Assembly (NCBI GenBank): GCA_017551515.1
Contig: JAFZLK010000047.1
Coordinates: 85,290 to 149,289 of the forward strand
DNA length: 64,000 nucleotides
Direction: 5' to 3'
DNA from: Bacteroidales bacterium
Lineage (GTDB): Bacteria > Bacteroidota > Bacteroidia > Bacteroidales > ML635J-15
Part shown: one piece after another, positions 28,695-37,861 of the stretch
How positions within the stretch are numbered: position 1 is the first letter of the stretch
Layout: each line of letters starts with the position of its first letter
Position numbers and translations under genes: made by a program
The notes under the pieces: model-generated
The model's database searches: none
The model's input: only the letters and a program-made list of their open reading frames with translations
What the model was told of the DNA's origin: nothing

Positions 28695-28755
28695 CCAAAA
28701 AAATAAAACTTTTTTTGAAGACTGTCGTATAAGATATTGATTTTAAAAATACGAA

Positions 28756-29616
28756 ATGAGACAACTAAAGATTACTAAATCAATTACCAATCGCGAGAGT
28801 GCATCGTTGGACAAGTATTTGCAGGAGATTGGTGAAGAAGAACTTATCACAGTAGAAGAGGAAGTTGAATTGGCGCAGAAAATCAGGAAGGGCGACCGTG
28901 AAGCATTGGAAAAACTCACAAAGGCAAACCTCCGTTTCGTCGTTTCCGTAGCAAAGCAGTACCAGAACCAGGGCTTAAGCCTCCCCGACCTTATCAACGA
29001 AGGCAATCTGGGACTTATCAGGGCTGCAGAGAAATTTGATGAGACTCGCGGTTTCAAGTTCATATCCTACGCAGTATGGTGGATTCGTCAGTCAATCCTT
29101 CAAGCATTGGCAGAACAGGCTCGTATCGTAAGGCTTCCGCTTAATCAGGTTGGTTCGCTCAACAAGATTAACAAGGCATTGTCGAGGTTCGAACAGGAAT
29201 ACGAACGCCGTCCAACTTCAGAAGAACTTGCAAAGGTTCTCGACATGCCAGAAGACAAGATTTCGGACACCTTGAAGGTTTCGGGAAGACACACTTCTCT
29301 TGATGCTCCGTTTGCAAACGGCGAAGACAACAGTCTTGTGGATGTTCTTGAAAACACCGACCTGCCAAATACGGACTCAAAACTTATCGAAGAATCCTTG
29401 TCAAAGGAAATAGAACGCGTACTCGCGGCATTGACTGAAAGAGAAAGAGAAATCGTAAAGATGTTCTTCGGAATTGGTGGACCAGAAAGAACGCTCGAAG
29501 AAATCAGCGACCAGTTTGGTCTTACTCGTGAAAGAGTTCGCCAAATCAAAGAAAAGGCAATCAGGCGACTGAAACATTCAAACAGAAGCAAACTTCTGAA
29601 GAGTTACCTCGGTTAA
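28756..29616 (+). CDS. rpoD: RNA polymerase primary sigma factor RpoD
   Basis: The 286-residue length and start ([21 protein letters not shown]) are typical of the single short primary sigma factor of Bacteroidota, which recognises the TTTG/TAnnTTTG promoters found across this window. Region 1.2 is at about 15-45; region 2 has [20 protein letters not shown] and [19 protein letters not shown]; region 3 is around 120-200; region 4.2 has the helix-turn-helix [21 protein letters not shown]. The gene is monocistronic, with terminators on both sides. A possible -33 TTTG (28714-28717) lies upstream but the -7 box is poor. Confidence 0.97.
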   Translation: MRQLKITKSITNRESASLDKYLQEIGEEELITVEEEVELAQKIRKGDREALEKLTKANLRFVVSVAKQYQNQGLSLPDLINEGNLGLIRAAEKFDETRGFKFISYAVWWIRQSILQALAEQARIVRLPLNQVGSLNKINKALSRFEQEYERRPTSEELAKVLDMPEDKISDTLKVSGRHTSLDAPFANGEDNSLVDVLENTDLPNTDSKLIEESLSKEIERVLAALTEREREIVKMFFGIGGPERTLEEISDQFGLTRERVRQIKEKAIRRLKHSNRSKLLKSYLG

Positions 29617-29621
29617 CAAAC

Positions 29622-29652
29622 AAAAAAGCGTCTTTCGGGACGCTTTTTTTAT
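29622..29652 (+). terminator. terminator after rpoD
   Basis: AAAAAAGCGTC and GACGCTTTTTT form the stem around TTTCGG, followed by a T tract, 5 bases after the rpoD stop. The A-rich left arm means it could also stop the convergent gene at 29659. Confidence 0.88.
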
Positions 29653-29658
29653 TTTATA

Positions 29659-30459
29659 TCACTGCATTAGCCCATGCCAAAGTAAACTCAATTTAAACCT
29701 TGTCTGCACACCTTTGACAATACCAGCATACTCTATCGGCACATCGTTGCGTCTTGCAAGTTCTGCAAACAACGATGACTTAAGAAAAACATTGCGGTCA
29801 ATACCATTTCGCCTCCATTCCTCGTTAACCCAATGAATTACACTCCAACTTTCAGGGACAACGACATTTTTATAAAGCATCTTGCGAACGACATTCCATG
29901 AATCCACATTTGAAAAAGACTTTACACATTCTCCCAACCCCATTTCTTTCACATTATCAACGAGAATCTGTATCGGCAAATGCCAGTCGCGGTTGTTTTC
30001 ATCAACTTTAGAAACGGCTTCGTTGTAACATTTTTCCATCAGCGGAGAACCTTTAGGACATTTCATCACATTGCCTACCAATGGAAGATCGTGATGCGAG
30101 CGAAATACATAATCACTTTCAAAATCAAGCGGTTTCAAGCAGGTTACATCCATATCAACCCACCAACCGCCATGCAAATAAAGAAGTTTATAGCGGAATA
30201 TATCACTAAATCCGGCAAAACTACCTTTGCCATGTCCGAACTGATTGCTGTACTTGTATGAAAAAATTTTGTCGCGAGGAATAATTTCGGATGCATCCCT
30301 TAAAATCGTTCCTGCAGGAAGCGGAGTTACAATGTCATCGTAAGCCCAAAGCACAAACCTATGTCCATTGTTCAAGAACGACTTGATAGTCAACAATTCG
30401 CAAGTGGAAAGGCTTTGACCTATCCACATTGCGTTCACTGTTAAATTGCTATCATCCAT
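29659..30459 (-). CDS. DXD-type sugar glycosyltransferase (GT32-like)
   Basis: The 266-residue cytoplasmic protein matches the Gly_transf_sug family: the start NAMWIGQSLSTCELLTIKSFL, then FSDIFRYKLLYLHGGWWVDMDV containing the metal/nucleotide-sugar binding DxD (DMD). Members transfer hexoses from nucleotide sugars to capsule, LPS or proteins. The gene begins 4 bases after the stop of clpC, so the two share a transcript, an odd pairing. It lies 11 kb from the polysaccharide cluster; its acceptor is unknown. Confidence 0.87.
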   Translation of the reverse strand: MDDSNLTVNAMWIGQSLSTCELLTIKSFLNNGHRFVLWAYDDIVTPLPAGTILRDASEIIPRDKIFSYKYSNQFGHGKGSFAGFSDIFRYKLLYLHGGWWVDMDVTCLKPLDFESDYVFRSHHDLPLVGNVMKCPKGSPLMEKCYNEAVSKVDENNRDWHLPIQILVDNVKEMGLGECVKSFSNVDSWNVVRKMLYKNVVVPESWSVIHWVNEEWRRNGIDRNVFLKSSLFAELARRNDVPIEYAGIVKGVQTRFKLSLLWHGLMQ

Positions 30460-30463
30460 GTGG

Positions 30464-32986
30464 TTATACCTTCGATAGCGAAACCATCATTCCTTCTGTC
30501 TCGTCGTATGCCAAGTCGATATGGTTGTTCTCCGATATGTCAGCCTTAATTATGTACTCGGCAAGCACATCCTCGACATACCGCTGTATAGCACGCTTCA
30601 AGTGACGAGCACCGAACTTCGGATCGTAGCCTTTTTCGACAATGAAATCCCTTGCCGATTGTGCTATATTCAACGAGAAGCCCATACTATGTACTCTTTC
30701 GAATAGTCCGGCAAGTTCGATGTCAATAATCTTGCTAATGTCGTCCTTTGTCAAGGTGTTGAACTGAACAATATCATCTATACGATTAATGAATTCTGGC
30801 GAGAAAGTTTTCTTCAATGCATTTTCTATAACTGCCTTGGCATTCTCGCCATACGCATCCTTGCGCGCCTTGGTGTCGAAACCAACTCCAACGCCAAAAT
30901 CAGACAACTGACGAGAACCAATATTGGATGTCATTATGAGAATGGTATTCCTGAAGTCAATCTTTCTACCCGAACTGTCGGTAAGACGACCTTCGTCAAG
31001 TATCTGAAGCAGAATATTGAATACATCGGGATGCGCTTTCTCAATTTCATCAAGAAGCACCACAGAATAAGGTTTACGCCTTACTCGTTCAGTAAGCTGA
31101 CCGCCTTCCTCGTAACCGACATATCCCGGAGGCGCACCAACAAGTCTCGATACCGAGAACTTCTCCATGTATTCGCTCATGTCGATACGAATAAGTGCAT
31201 CTTCGGTGTCGAACAGATACTTGGCAAGAATCTTTGCAAGCTGAGTTTTTCCAACGCCTGTCGGACCAAGGAAGATAAATGTACCTATTGGCTTGTTCGG
31301 ATCTTTCAATCCAGCTCTATTTCTATGTATAGCACTAACAATCTTGCTTATAGCCTCGTTCTGACCAATGATTTTTCCAGAAAGAGCATCATTCATTTCA
31401 AGCAGACGAGTGCCTTCAGACTGAGCCACGCGCTTAACAGGTATTCCCGAAATCATAGCAACAACCTCAGCGACATCTTCTTCGGTTATAAGTTTCTTGT
31501 CCTCATTCATTTCGGCAAGCCACTGCTTCTTGTAGTGAGCTATGGTGGTTTCAAGTTCGCGTTCCTTGTCGCGGTAGGTTGCCGCTTCCTCGAAATGCTG
31601 ATCCTTAACGGCCATCATCTTCATTTCGCGAGTGTTCTGCAAGTCCTCTTCATATTCGACAATCTTGTTCGGAACGGAAACCTTGAATGTGTGCATCCTC
31701 GCTCCTGCCTCGTCAAGCGCATCAATAGCCTTGTCGGGTTGAGCTCGGTCGCTAATGTATCTGTCTGTAAGCCTTACACAGGCTTCAATCGCTTTGTCGG
31801 AATATATAACCTTGTGATGGTCTTCGTATTTGCCCTTAACTTTCTGCAAGATACAAATCGTATCTTCGATTGAAGGCGGTTCAACAATGACCTTTTGGAA
31901 ACGACGCTCCAATGCGCCATCGCGTTCTATCTTGCGGTATTCATCAAGTGTTGTTGAACCAATGCACTGTATTTCTCCACGTGCCAATGCTGGCTTCAGA
32001 ATGTTTGCTGCATCGAAGTTGCCAGACGAATCACCAGCACCGACAATCGTATGAATTTCATCAATGAACAGTATCACATCTGGAGAATCCTTCAACTCGT
32101 CAATAAGGTCGGTCATACGCTCCTCGAACTGACCACGATACATTGTTCCCGCTACCATCGAAGTCATATTCAGCATGATAAGTTTCTTGTCAAGAAGTAC
32201 ATGCGAAACTTCTTTCTTAACAATCTTGGTTGCAAGAGCCTCGATTATCGCCGACTTTCCAACACCAGGTTCTCCTATCAGCACAGGATTGTTTTTCCTA
32301 CGCCTTGAAAGAATCTGCGTAATGCGGGCGATTTCATTTTCGCGACCATATACAGGGTCTAGCTTGTCTTCCATAGCAGCAGCTGTAAGGTCAACGCCAA
32401 ACTGGTCAAGCATAGGAGTACGCGACTTGTTCCCCATCCTTCTGCGACGACCATTGCCCATAGGCGGTTCTACAAACGAATTGTCGTTTGCCATCGGCAT
32501 ACTGTCGTCATCAAACGGAAGGTCATCGTCTTGCACATCGCTGTCTTCGACTTCCCAAGCACCAAGCTCCAATGTCATTCTAAACAAGTCGTACTCTATG
32601 TTGAATTTGCCCAGTAGAACCAACAAGTTACTCGGCACTTTAAGTATTGCAAGCATCAGATGATTGGTGTTAATCTCATCGTTGCCAAGCGATATGGCTT
32701 CGGAGTTCATAAACAGGCGAATCCTTGCAATCAACTTGCTATCAACAACATCATCTGGATTAGTTAGAGTAAGTTCTGCTAATCTGTAGTTGTTTTCAAT
32801 TGCCGATTTCAGTTCTTTTATATTGACATTCAGTTCCTTGAGTTTCTGAACGGCTTCGCATTCCGAATTGCGCAGAATGCCTAAAAACAGATGCTCAGGA
32901 TTGAGCATACTGCTTCCAAGCCTAACAGCTTCCTCACGACTGTACTGCCACGCTTCAATCAGCGACTGTGAATAGTTCTTGTCCAT
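30464..32986 (-). CDS. clpC: ClpC-type AAA+ unfoldase (Clp protease ATP-binding subunit)
   Basis: The 840-residue protein has the two-repeat Clp N domain (1-145), then a short Asp- and Met-rich linker. AAA-1 carries Walker [10 protein letters not shown] and Walker [14 protein letters not shown]; a UVR/middle coiled segment (about 415-470) follows. AAA-2 carries [12 protein letters not shown] and [13 protein letters not shown]. It unfolds substrates for ClpP and is a stress and quality-control factor. The C-terminal region has [16 protein letters not shown] as usual. It is the first gene of a pair with the glycosyltransferase at 29659-30459. Confidence 0.95.
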   Translation of the reverse strand: MDKNYSQSLIEAWQYSREEAVRLGSSMLNPEHLFLGILRNSECEAVQKLKELNVNIKELKSAIENNYRLAELTLTNPDDVVDSKLIARIRLFMNSEAISLGNDEINTNHLMLAILKVPSNLLVLLGKFNIEYDLFRMTLELGAWEVEDSDVQDDDLPFDDDSMPMANDNSFVEPPMGNGRRRRMGNKSRTPMLDQFGVDLTAAAMEDKLDPVYGRENEIARITQILSRRRKNNPVLIGEPGVGKSAIIEALATKIVKKEVSHVLLDKKLIMLNMTSMVAGTMYRGQFEERMTDLIDELKDSPDVILFIDEIHTIVGAGDSSGNFDAANILKPALARGEIQCIGSTTLDEYRKIERDGALERRFQKVIVEPPSIEDTICILQKVKGKYEDHHKVIYSDKAIEACVRLTDRYISDRAQPDKAIDALDEAGARMHTFKVSVPNKIVEYEEDLQNTREMKMMAVKDQHFEEAATYRDKERELETTIAHYKKQWLAEMNEDKKLITEEDVAEVVAMISGIPVKRVAQSEGTRLLEMNDALSGKIIGQNEAISKIVSAIHRNRAGLKDPNKPIGTFIFLGPTGVGKTQLAKILAKYLFDTEDALIRIDMSEYMEKFSVSRLVGAPPGYVGYEEGGQLTERVRRKPYSVVLLDEIEKAHPDVFNILLQILDEGRLTDSSGRKIDFRNTILIMTSNIGSRQLSDFGVGVGFDTKARKDAYGENAKAVIENALKKTFSPEFINRIDDIVQFNTLTKDDISKIIDIELAGLFERVHSMGFSLNIAQSARDFIVEKGYDPKFGARHLKRAIQRYVEDVLAEYIIKADISENNHIDLAYDETEGMMVSLSKV

Positions 32987-33005
32987 TATACAATAATTTG
33001 GAACG

Positions 33006-33037
33006 CAAAAATAAAACTTTTCAGCGTGATAGAGAAA
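33006..33037 (-). promoter_or_regulatory. promoter for clpC
   Basis: On the minus strand TATTTTTG (33013-33006) fits the -7 box exactly. A TTTC (33037-33034), one base from the -33 consensus, lies 20 bases upstream. Confidence 0.5.
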
Positions 33038-33065
33038 GGTCGTATTAAATAATTATAGGTATAAA

Positions 33066-33581
33066 TTATATCCTGTGTCCGTTGGGCAAATAGCTGTCAA
33101 AAGTAGAATCGGTGTACATTACAATTATTTTCTCAATTTCGCGATGATTTTTTGATGTGTTTTTGATTGGTTCAATGGGTTGAGATTCAAAAGATTGTAA
33201 TGGAATTTTATTGGTATTTTCTGCTGTTATTAGTTGTTCTGGTTCTGAAAATTCTGTATCTGGTATGAAGTTGGACGATTTATCGGCTTCATTTGCAATT
33301 AAGGGTTTTTCTTGTTTAACTGGCTGAGGAGAAAATAAATCAGGTTCTCGGTAAGTTCCTTTTGCTTCTGCCGACTTATACATTTCTCCGCGACCAAAAA
33401 GTAGCCATTCGGAATTTATTCCACGAAAGCGTTCCAAGATTCTTGTCACCAAGTCGAGCGATACATTGTTTCGTCCAGAAATGTAGTGCGATAACCTTGA
33501 ACCATTGATACCAATCTCCTCAGCAAATTTGCCGTATGGCATGCCTTCTTCCTCCATTATTTTCTTGATTCTGTCAATCAT
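33066..33581 (-). CDS. XRE-family transcriptional regulator
   Basis: Residues 1-65 form a lambda-repressor-like helix-turn-helix (GKFAEEIGINGSRLSHYISGRN, then RFRGINSEWLLFGRGEMY), typical of small Bacteroidota XRE regulators. The remaining 105 residues are low-complexity, rich in Glu, Pro and Ser, and probably disordered, ending with a short conserved-looking segment REIEKIIVMYTDSTFDSYLP. The start is followed upstream at 33602-33613 by the dyad TTACA-N2-TGTAA, which recurs through the next 500 bases, suggesting autoregulation. Confidence 0.85.
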   Translation of the reverse strand: MIDRIKKIMEEEGMPYGKFAEEIGINGSRLSHYISGRNNVSLDLVTRILERFRGINSEWLLFGRGEMYKSAEAKGTYREPDLFSPQPVKQEKPLIANEADKSSNFIPDTEFSEPEQLITAENTNKIPLQSFESQPIEPIKNTSKNHREIEKIIVMYTDSTFDSYLPNGHRI

Positions 33582-33601
33582 TTTTTTAATAAAATTTTAG
33601 T

Positions 33602-33613
33602 TTACAAATGTAA
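33602..33613. promoter_or_regulatory. candidate operator, dyad TTACA-AA-TGTAA
   Basis: A perfect 5-base inverted repeat with a 2-base spacer lies 21 bases upstream of the XRE gene. It contains a minus-strand -7-like sequence TACATTTG (33612-33605), so binding would cover the promoter. Confidence 0.5.
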
Positions 33614-33660
33614 TAATTGTTTTTGTTATATTTGTAAAAAGTTATAAACAATATTATGCT

Positions 33661-33672
33661 TTACATTTGTAA
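33661..33672. promoter_or_regulatory. candidate operator, dyad TTACA-TT-TGTAA
   Basis: Second perfect copy of the 12-base dyad, followed by a further half-site (TTTGTAAA at 33674). Confidence 0.45.
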
Positions 33673-34039
33673 TTTGTAAAAATATGGAATAATCATTAGT
33701 TTAGCTTATGTCCTTATTTGATAATAGATTAATAAAACAAGCAATATTTAAATCAATAAATAAAATTAATACACATAACATACTGAGTTATATGTATTTA
33801 TATAAAATATTTTTCACTAATATATACTAATTTTAACAAAAACGGAGAATATAATAGTCAAAATCCTCAAATTATATGATATAAAAACTTTAAGTAAAAC
33901 TTATAAATATGCATATAATAGTGAGTTAACATTTAGTATCGTATTTCAGAAACACCCTTTAACAATTGTTAAAATTATCTTGTTTACAACAAGTAAAACT
34001 TTTTACATTTGGAAAATACTCTTGTAATATTTCACTATT

Positions 34040-34051
34040 TTACATTTGTAC
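34040..34051. promoter_or_regulatory. candidate operator, near-perfect TTACA-TT-TGTAC
   Basis: Third copy, one mismatch in the last base. A TTTACATTTGG half copy lies just upstream at about 34003. Confidence 0.4.
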
Positions 34052-34078
34052 ATGCTATAATCCAAACATGCATCTTAT

Positions 34079-34090
34079 TTACATTTGTAA
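34079..34090. promoter_or_regulatory. candidate operator, dyad TTACA-TT-TGTAA
   Basis: Fourth copy, perfect, 27 bases after the third. A TTTTACAAAA half-site follows at 34101. Confidence 0.45.
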
Positions 34091-34260
34091 TCTAATGGAT
34101 TTTTACAAAAAATAAAAAACTCATATTTTAAATTATTTTTACTTCGATGATAAGAATACTTACCAGAAAAAAATCTCCCCTATTTAGCCCTTTAAAATAA
34201 GTTTGAGATGTTTCTATTTTTTTAAGGTTTGGATTATTTTTCTGCAAGTCTATTTTCTAA

Positions 34261-34580
34261 TATTGTTGTCCGCTAAACTACCCAGCCAGTCATTCCGAAA
34301 AGCTGAACGAACAGCAAAAGGAACGTTGCTTGTGAGTTCGCTTGTCCGGAACGTTGCTAGCAACCTCACGAAGTAATCTGCTCTGGAATAATCCGTTAGC
34401 AGATTACGGATAGCAATCTTCACAACACTCCCCATTCCGTATCGCGTGTTACGACTAGCTTCCGAACCTTTAGCTCACGCAGCGAAGCAAGTAAAAGACA
34501 ACCGCTGCTAGCTAAATATTCATGTAAACAAATGATAATAAACTTACAATATTAGTCAGATTTTTTAGCGGACAACAATA
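34261..34580. mobile_element. MITE-like element, copy B (320 bases)
   Basis: The ends are an exact 17-base terminal inverted repeat (TATTGTTGTCCGCTAAA at 34261-34277 and its complement at 34564-34580). The flanking 9 bases match at eight positions (ATTTTCTAA at 34252-34260, ATTTTCAAA at 34581-34589), the mark of a target-site duplication. No transposase is encoded. The inside contains GTCATTCCG and, on the minus strand, GCGATACGGAA, ATCTGCTAACG and CGGAATGACTGG blocks also found in copy C, in the opposite orientation. Confidence 0.75.
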
Positions 34581-34635
34581 ATTTTCAAATCATCAAATTT
34601 TCAAATCTTTAAATATTAATCTCCCCTCATTTCTT

Positions 34636-34666
34636 TTTGCACTCCCAAAACATTGTATTATTTTTG
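34636..34666 (+). promoter_or_regulatory. promoter for the small ORF / serpin unit
   Basis: TTTG (34636-34639), 19 bases, TATTTTTG (34659-34666): exact consensus in both boxes. Transcription should start near 34673. Confidence 0.7.
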
Positions 34667-34676
34667 CCTTTGAATT

Positions 34677-34967
34677 ATGGCTATATATTATAAGGTATCG
34701 GAAATGATGAATTATTTCGGTGGGATTTTTCAGATTCTGCATGACCACCTTATATTTTTTCGTCAAGAAATCGGCACGACAATTGCGAAAAAGCCATTTT
34801 GTTCTAAAAGTTCGACAAGAATGAATGATGTTACTTGCAATATTTTGCCCTGTTCTCCAACAAGTTACGAGCATTTTTATGTAATTTTGAACCCAAATGC
34901 TTTCAAAAAATACGAATACGATGGAGTCCAGTCCGATTTATGGCAAAGAAACAAATCAATTAATTAG
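34677..34967 (+). CDS. hypothetical 96-residue protein, doubtful
   Basis: I do not recognise this sequence. It has no signal peptide or membrane helix and contains several cysteines. Its ATG lies only 11 bases after the -7 box of a consensus promoter, so the mRNA would be nearly leaderless, and the frame ends 24 bases before the serpin gene. It could instead be the 5' leader of the serpin mRNA. Codon use is unremarkable. The case for a real gene rests only on position and length. Confidence 0.3.
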   Translation: MAIYYKVSEMMNYFGGIFQILHDHLIFFRQEIGTTIAKKPFCSKSSTRMNDVTCNILPCSPTSYEHFYVILNPNAFKKYEYDGVQSDLWQRNKSIN

Positions 34968-34991
34968 TAAAATTTTTAAAGAAGTAAAGAT

Positions 34992-36200
34992 ATGAAAAGA
35001 AGAATTTTGTTTGTTATTGCAATTGCTTTCAGCATCACCCTGTGTTCGCAAAATTCAACGCAGAACTCGATTGTGGAAAGCAACAACGATTTCTCGTTTG
35101 ACATTCTCAAACAGGTAAACACAGTTGACACCTCAAAAACAGGAACAAACCTGTTTGTCAGTCCTTTCAGCATATACGACGCATTGGCTATGGCATACGA
35201 CGGCGCCAACAAGAAAACTGCAACCGAAATGCGCAAGGTTATGAAATTCAAGAAGAACCAGACCGAATCGCACAACGATTTTGTAAAACTTCTGAATGAA
35301 TACAAGCAGGACAAGAGCGTGTTTACAATAAGCAATGCCGCTGTAGCACAAAAAAACTACAATTTCCTCGACAGCTATATTAAATGTCTGAAGGATTTCG
35401 ATGCTACAATATCTCAGGCTGACTTCAGCAACGATGCAGAACGCGCCGATGCTGTAAAAAAAGTGAACAACTGGGTGGCTAAGAACACCAACAAAAAAAT
35501 AACCGAGTTGATTTCAAAAAACGACGTAAATGAAATTACTAAACTTATTCTCTTGAATGCCATATACTTCAATGCGAACTGGGCAGTCGAATTCAAGGGT
35601 GAGAAGACAAGGCAGATGACTTTCTACGGAAAGAATTCTGTTGAGTATGTAACCGATTTTATGAACGGCACTCAGGATGTTGCATTGAGCGAAAGCGATG
35701 ATGCACAGATGATGAAAATAGACTACGAAAAGGGAATGGCTTCGATGTTCATAATAATGCCAAAGGAAAATGTTGATATTGACAAGTATATCGCTGGCCT
35801 TGACATAGAAAAGTTTGATAAGTTAGGAAAAACGCTTCAAACTATAAAGGCTGATGTCTCAATGCCGAAATTCAAAATTGAATCTCGCTTTGAAATGAAG
35901 AAGTTCTTAATGGACTTGGGAATAAAGGCAGCCTTCTCGAAAAGTGCGGATTTCTCAAAGATGAACGGTAAAAGCAACCTTCTGATAGACGAAGTTATCC
36001 ACAAGTCATTCATCGAAGTTTCGGAAAAAGGAACCGAAGCGGCTGCCGCAACTGCTGTAATTGTCAGAGAGAAAACAGCTGTAGCTAATAAAAATCCGAA
36101 AGTTACGATCAACAGACCTTTCGTATTCGTGATAAAAGAGAACAAGAACAATGCAATATTGTTTGCAGGAAAATATGTTAAACCAGAAAAATCAAAGTAA
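34992..36200 (+). CDS. serpin-family protease inhibitor, exported
   Basis: A signal peptide (MKRRILFVIAIAFSITLCSQ) precedes a complete serpin fold. Family motifs include NLFVSPFSIYDALAMAYDGA, LLNAIYFNANWAVEF, and the end INRPFVFVIKENKNNAILFAG. The reactive loop hinge EKGTEAAAATAV has the small residues needed for loop insertion, so an inhibitory serpin is expected. By the alpha-1-antitrypsin count P1 would be lysine in REK-TAV, pointing to a trypsin-like target, but the loop is about four residues longer so P1 is uncertain. It starts a two-gene unit with the protein at 36202. Confidence 0.95.
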   Translation: MKRRILFVIAIAFSITLCSQNSTQNSIVESNNDFSFDILKQVNTVDTSKTGTNLFVSPFSIYDALAMAYDGANKKTATEMRKVMKFKKNQTESHNDFVKLLNEYKQDKSVFTISNAAVAQKNYNFLDSYIKCLKDFDATISQADFSNDAERADAVKKVNNWVAKNTNKKITELISKNDVNEITKLILLNAIYFNANWAVEFKGEKTRQMTFYGKNSVEYVTDFMNGTQDVALSESDDAQMMKIDYEKGMASMFIIMPKENVDIDKYIAGLDIEKFDKLGKTLQTIKADVSMPKFKIESRFEMKKFLMDLGIKAAFSKSADFSKMNGKSNLLIDEVIHKSFIEVSEKGTEAAAATAVIVREKTAVANKNPKVTINRPFVFVIKENKNNAILFAGKYVKPEKSK

Positions 36201-36201
36201 T

Positions 36202-36645
36202 ATGAAAAAATTATTAGTATTAGTAATAGTTGCAACCACATGCCTGACTGCATATTGTCAGAAAGGATATTCAGATTTTGATACCATTGCAAATGTATTG
36301 GTAAAGACCAAGATTGCACATGCAAACAGCAAGGACAACGCCAGTCCATTAGAACTATCGCTTTATTTCCAGAATATTGGAACGAACGATGTCATTGTTC
36401 GCTATCAGATTTTTATTGAAGACAACAATGGTGACCGACGTCATAGTGGGAAAAAGGAAGTTAAGTTGAAACACGGACAAAAGCAGTTTGGAAAAATAAG
36501 CGGACTTTCTTACGAATTGTTTGGACAAGATATTGCCGATTATGAGACCGGTGCAAGAAAATGGTATTTTACAATTTTGGAAGTCAAGGACATGTACACT
36601 GGCGAACTGATTTCAACAAGCAGCAGAGTCAAAGACGTTGATTAA
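36202..36645 (+). CDS. secreted protein of unknown function, serpin partner
   Basis: The ATG at 36202 follows the serpin stop by one base and starts a signal peptide (MKKLLVLVIVATTCLTAYCQ), so co-translation with the serpin is likely; a longer in-frame start inside the serpin gene is not credible. The 147-residue protein is probably beta-rich (PLELSLYFQNIGTNDVIVRYQ, then KEVKLKHGQKQFGKISGLSYE), compatible with an immunoglobulin-like fold. I do not recognise the family. A terminator follows 30 bases downstream. Confidence 0.85.
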   Translation: MKKLLVLVIVATTCLTAYCQKGYSDFDTIANVLVKTKIAHANSKDNASPLELSLYFQNIGTNDVIVRYQIFIEDNNGDRRHSGKKEVKLKHGQKQFGKISGLSYELFGQDIADYETGARKWYFTILEVKDMYTGELISTSSRVKDVD

Positions 36646-36675
36646 GTATTATTTGTGTAATTCATATCTAAATGT

Positions 36676-36708
36676 ATCCCCGTCAATTCGTTTGTCGGGG
36701 ATTTTTTA
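36676..36708 (+). terminator. terminator of the serpin unit
   Basis: ATCCCCG and CGGGGAT form a 7-base GC-rich stem around a 13-base loop, followed by a T run. Confidence 0.85.
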
Positions 36709-36748
36709 TTATGGCGACATAAATCAGTTGAAGATTTGAAAAAAAGTC

Positions 36749-36779
36749 TTTGCGCATTGTTGCATATTATATATTTTTG
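36749..36779 (+). promoter_or_regulatory. promoter for the threonine dehydrogenase gene
   Basis: TTTG (36749-36752), 19 bases, TATTTTTG (36772-36779), an exact consensus match with the same spacing as the serpin promoter. The predicted start, near 36786, excludes the ATG at 36750 as the translation start. Confidence 0.75.
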
Positions 36780-36815
36780 CCAAACATATTGAAATTGATT
36801 TTTAAGTATAAAACA

Positions 36816-37763
36816 ATGAAAAACATATTAATTATTGGTGCTGGAGGTCAAATAGGCTCCGAATTGACACGCAACTTGCGCGATGTTTATGGTGACAATC
36901 ATGTAGTTTGCTCCGACTTGCGTCCGCTTAAGGGACAAGATTATGAGCGCGGTCCTATTGAACGCATTGATTCTACACAGGTTATGCAGATTGCAACAGC
37001 AGTTAAGAAGTACAACATCGACACGATTTACAATCTTGCCGCTATATTGAGTGCAACTGCAGAACTCAACCCGATGTTAGGTTGGAATGTCGGTATAGGT
37101 TCTTTGGTAAACTGCCTCGAAGTGGCTCGTCTGTTCAATTGTGCTGTATTTACACCAAGTAGTATTGGTGCATTTGGTCCTAGCACACCACACGACAACA
37201 CACCGCAGGACACAATCCAGCGTCCTAATACTATATATGGTGTAACCAAAGTTACTGGTGAATTGTTGAGCGACTACTATTTCACCCGTTTCGGTGTTGA
37301 CACAAGAAGTGTGCGTTTCCCAGGTCTTATCAGCCACCTCACATTGCCAGGCGGCGGCACAACCGACTATGCTGTAGAAATTTACTACGCAGCAGTAAAG
37401 GGAGAAAAGTTCGTTTGCCCATTGAAGAAAGGCACCTTCATGGACATGATGTATATGCCTGATGCACAAAAGGCAATGATTGACATTATGGAAGCCGACC
37501 CGTCAAAGCTTGTACACCGCAACAGCTTCAACGTTACAGCAATGAGCTTCGATCCGGAAATCATCTACAATGCAATCAAGAAGCACTATCCTAACTTCGA
37601 AATGGTTTACGAACCAGAACCAATAAAGCAGGCTATTGCCGACAGCTGGCCAAACAAGATGGACGACAGCTGCGCTCGTAACGAATGGGGCTGGAAACCT
37701 CAATACGACCTCGACCGCATGACCGAGGATATGATTCTGAACTTGAAAAAGAAATTATTGTAA
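36816..37763 (+). CDS. tdh: L-threonine 3-dehydrogenase, NAD-dependent epimerase (SDR) type
   Basis: The product (315 residues from the ATG at 36816) is an extended SDR protein: NAD-binding GAGGQIGSEL (residues 8-17), catalytic YGVTK with the upstream Ser-Ser in TPSSIGAFGP, and family-specific stretches TTDYAVEIYYAAVKGEKF, DMMYMPDAQKAM and NEWGWKPQYDLDRMTEDMI found in SDR-type threonine dehydrogenases. It oxidises L-threonine to 2-amino-3-oxobutyrate, which KBL would split to glycine and acetyl-CoA; no kbl gene is in the window. It stands alone between its own promoter and terminator. Confidence 0.93.
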   Translation: MKNILIIGAGGQIGSELTRNLRDVYGDNHVVCSDLRPLKGQDYERGPIERIDSTQVMQIATAVKKYNIDTIYNLAAILSATAELNPMLGWNVGIGSLVNCLEVARLFNCAVFTPSSIGAFGPSTPHDNTPQDTIQRPNTIYGVTKVTGELLSDYYFTRFGVDTRSVRFPGLISHLTLPGGGTTDYAVEIYYAAVKGEKFVCPLKKGTFMDMMYMPDAQKAMIDIMEADPSKLVHRNSFNVTAMSFDPEIIYNAIKKHYPNFEMVYEPEPIKQAIADSWPNKMDDSCARNEWGWKPQYDLDRMTEDMILNLKKKLL

Positions 37764-37780
37764 TAATAGTAAGCGTAACA

Positions 37781-37818
37781 AAAAGAAAAAGGTTGTCGTA
37801 TTGACAACCCTTTTTCTT
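37781..37818. terminator. bidirectional terminator between tdh and the DUF4143 ATPase gene
   Basis: AAAAAGAAAAAGGTTGTC and its near-complement GACAACCC-TTTTTCTTTTT make a long stem with a GTATT loop. A and T tracts on both sides allow it to stop the two convergent transcripts. Confidence 0.85.
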
Positions 37819-37840
37819 TTTGTTGTTCATAAACAACAAA
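37819..37840. repeat. palindrome 1 of 4 around the DUF4143 ATPase gene
   Basis: Perfect 9-base arms TTTGTTGTT and AACAACAAA around CATA. Confidence 0.7.
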
Positions 37841-37861
37841 ACCACAAACTGCCAATTTTTA

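Larger units (their letters stand above)
33673..34260. other. AT-rich non-coding stretch
   Basis: No protein-coding frame is supported. The stretch is very AT-rich and includes the palindromic TTTAACAATTGTTAAAA (about 33959) and the TTACA/TGTAA sites listed separately. It could hold a regulatory region or an untranslated RNA, but nothing definite is seen. Confidence 0.4.

Noticed and set aside
31031..31873. Plus-strand open frame of 280 codons within clpC
   Set aside because: Fully antisense to the strongly conserved AAA+ domains; no domain or promoter of its own.
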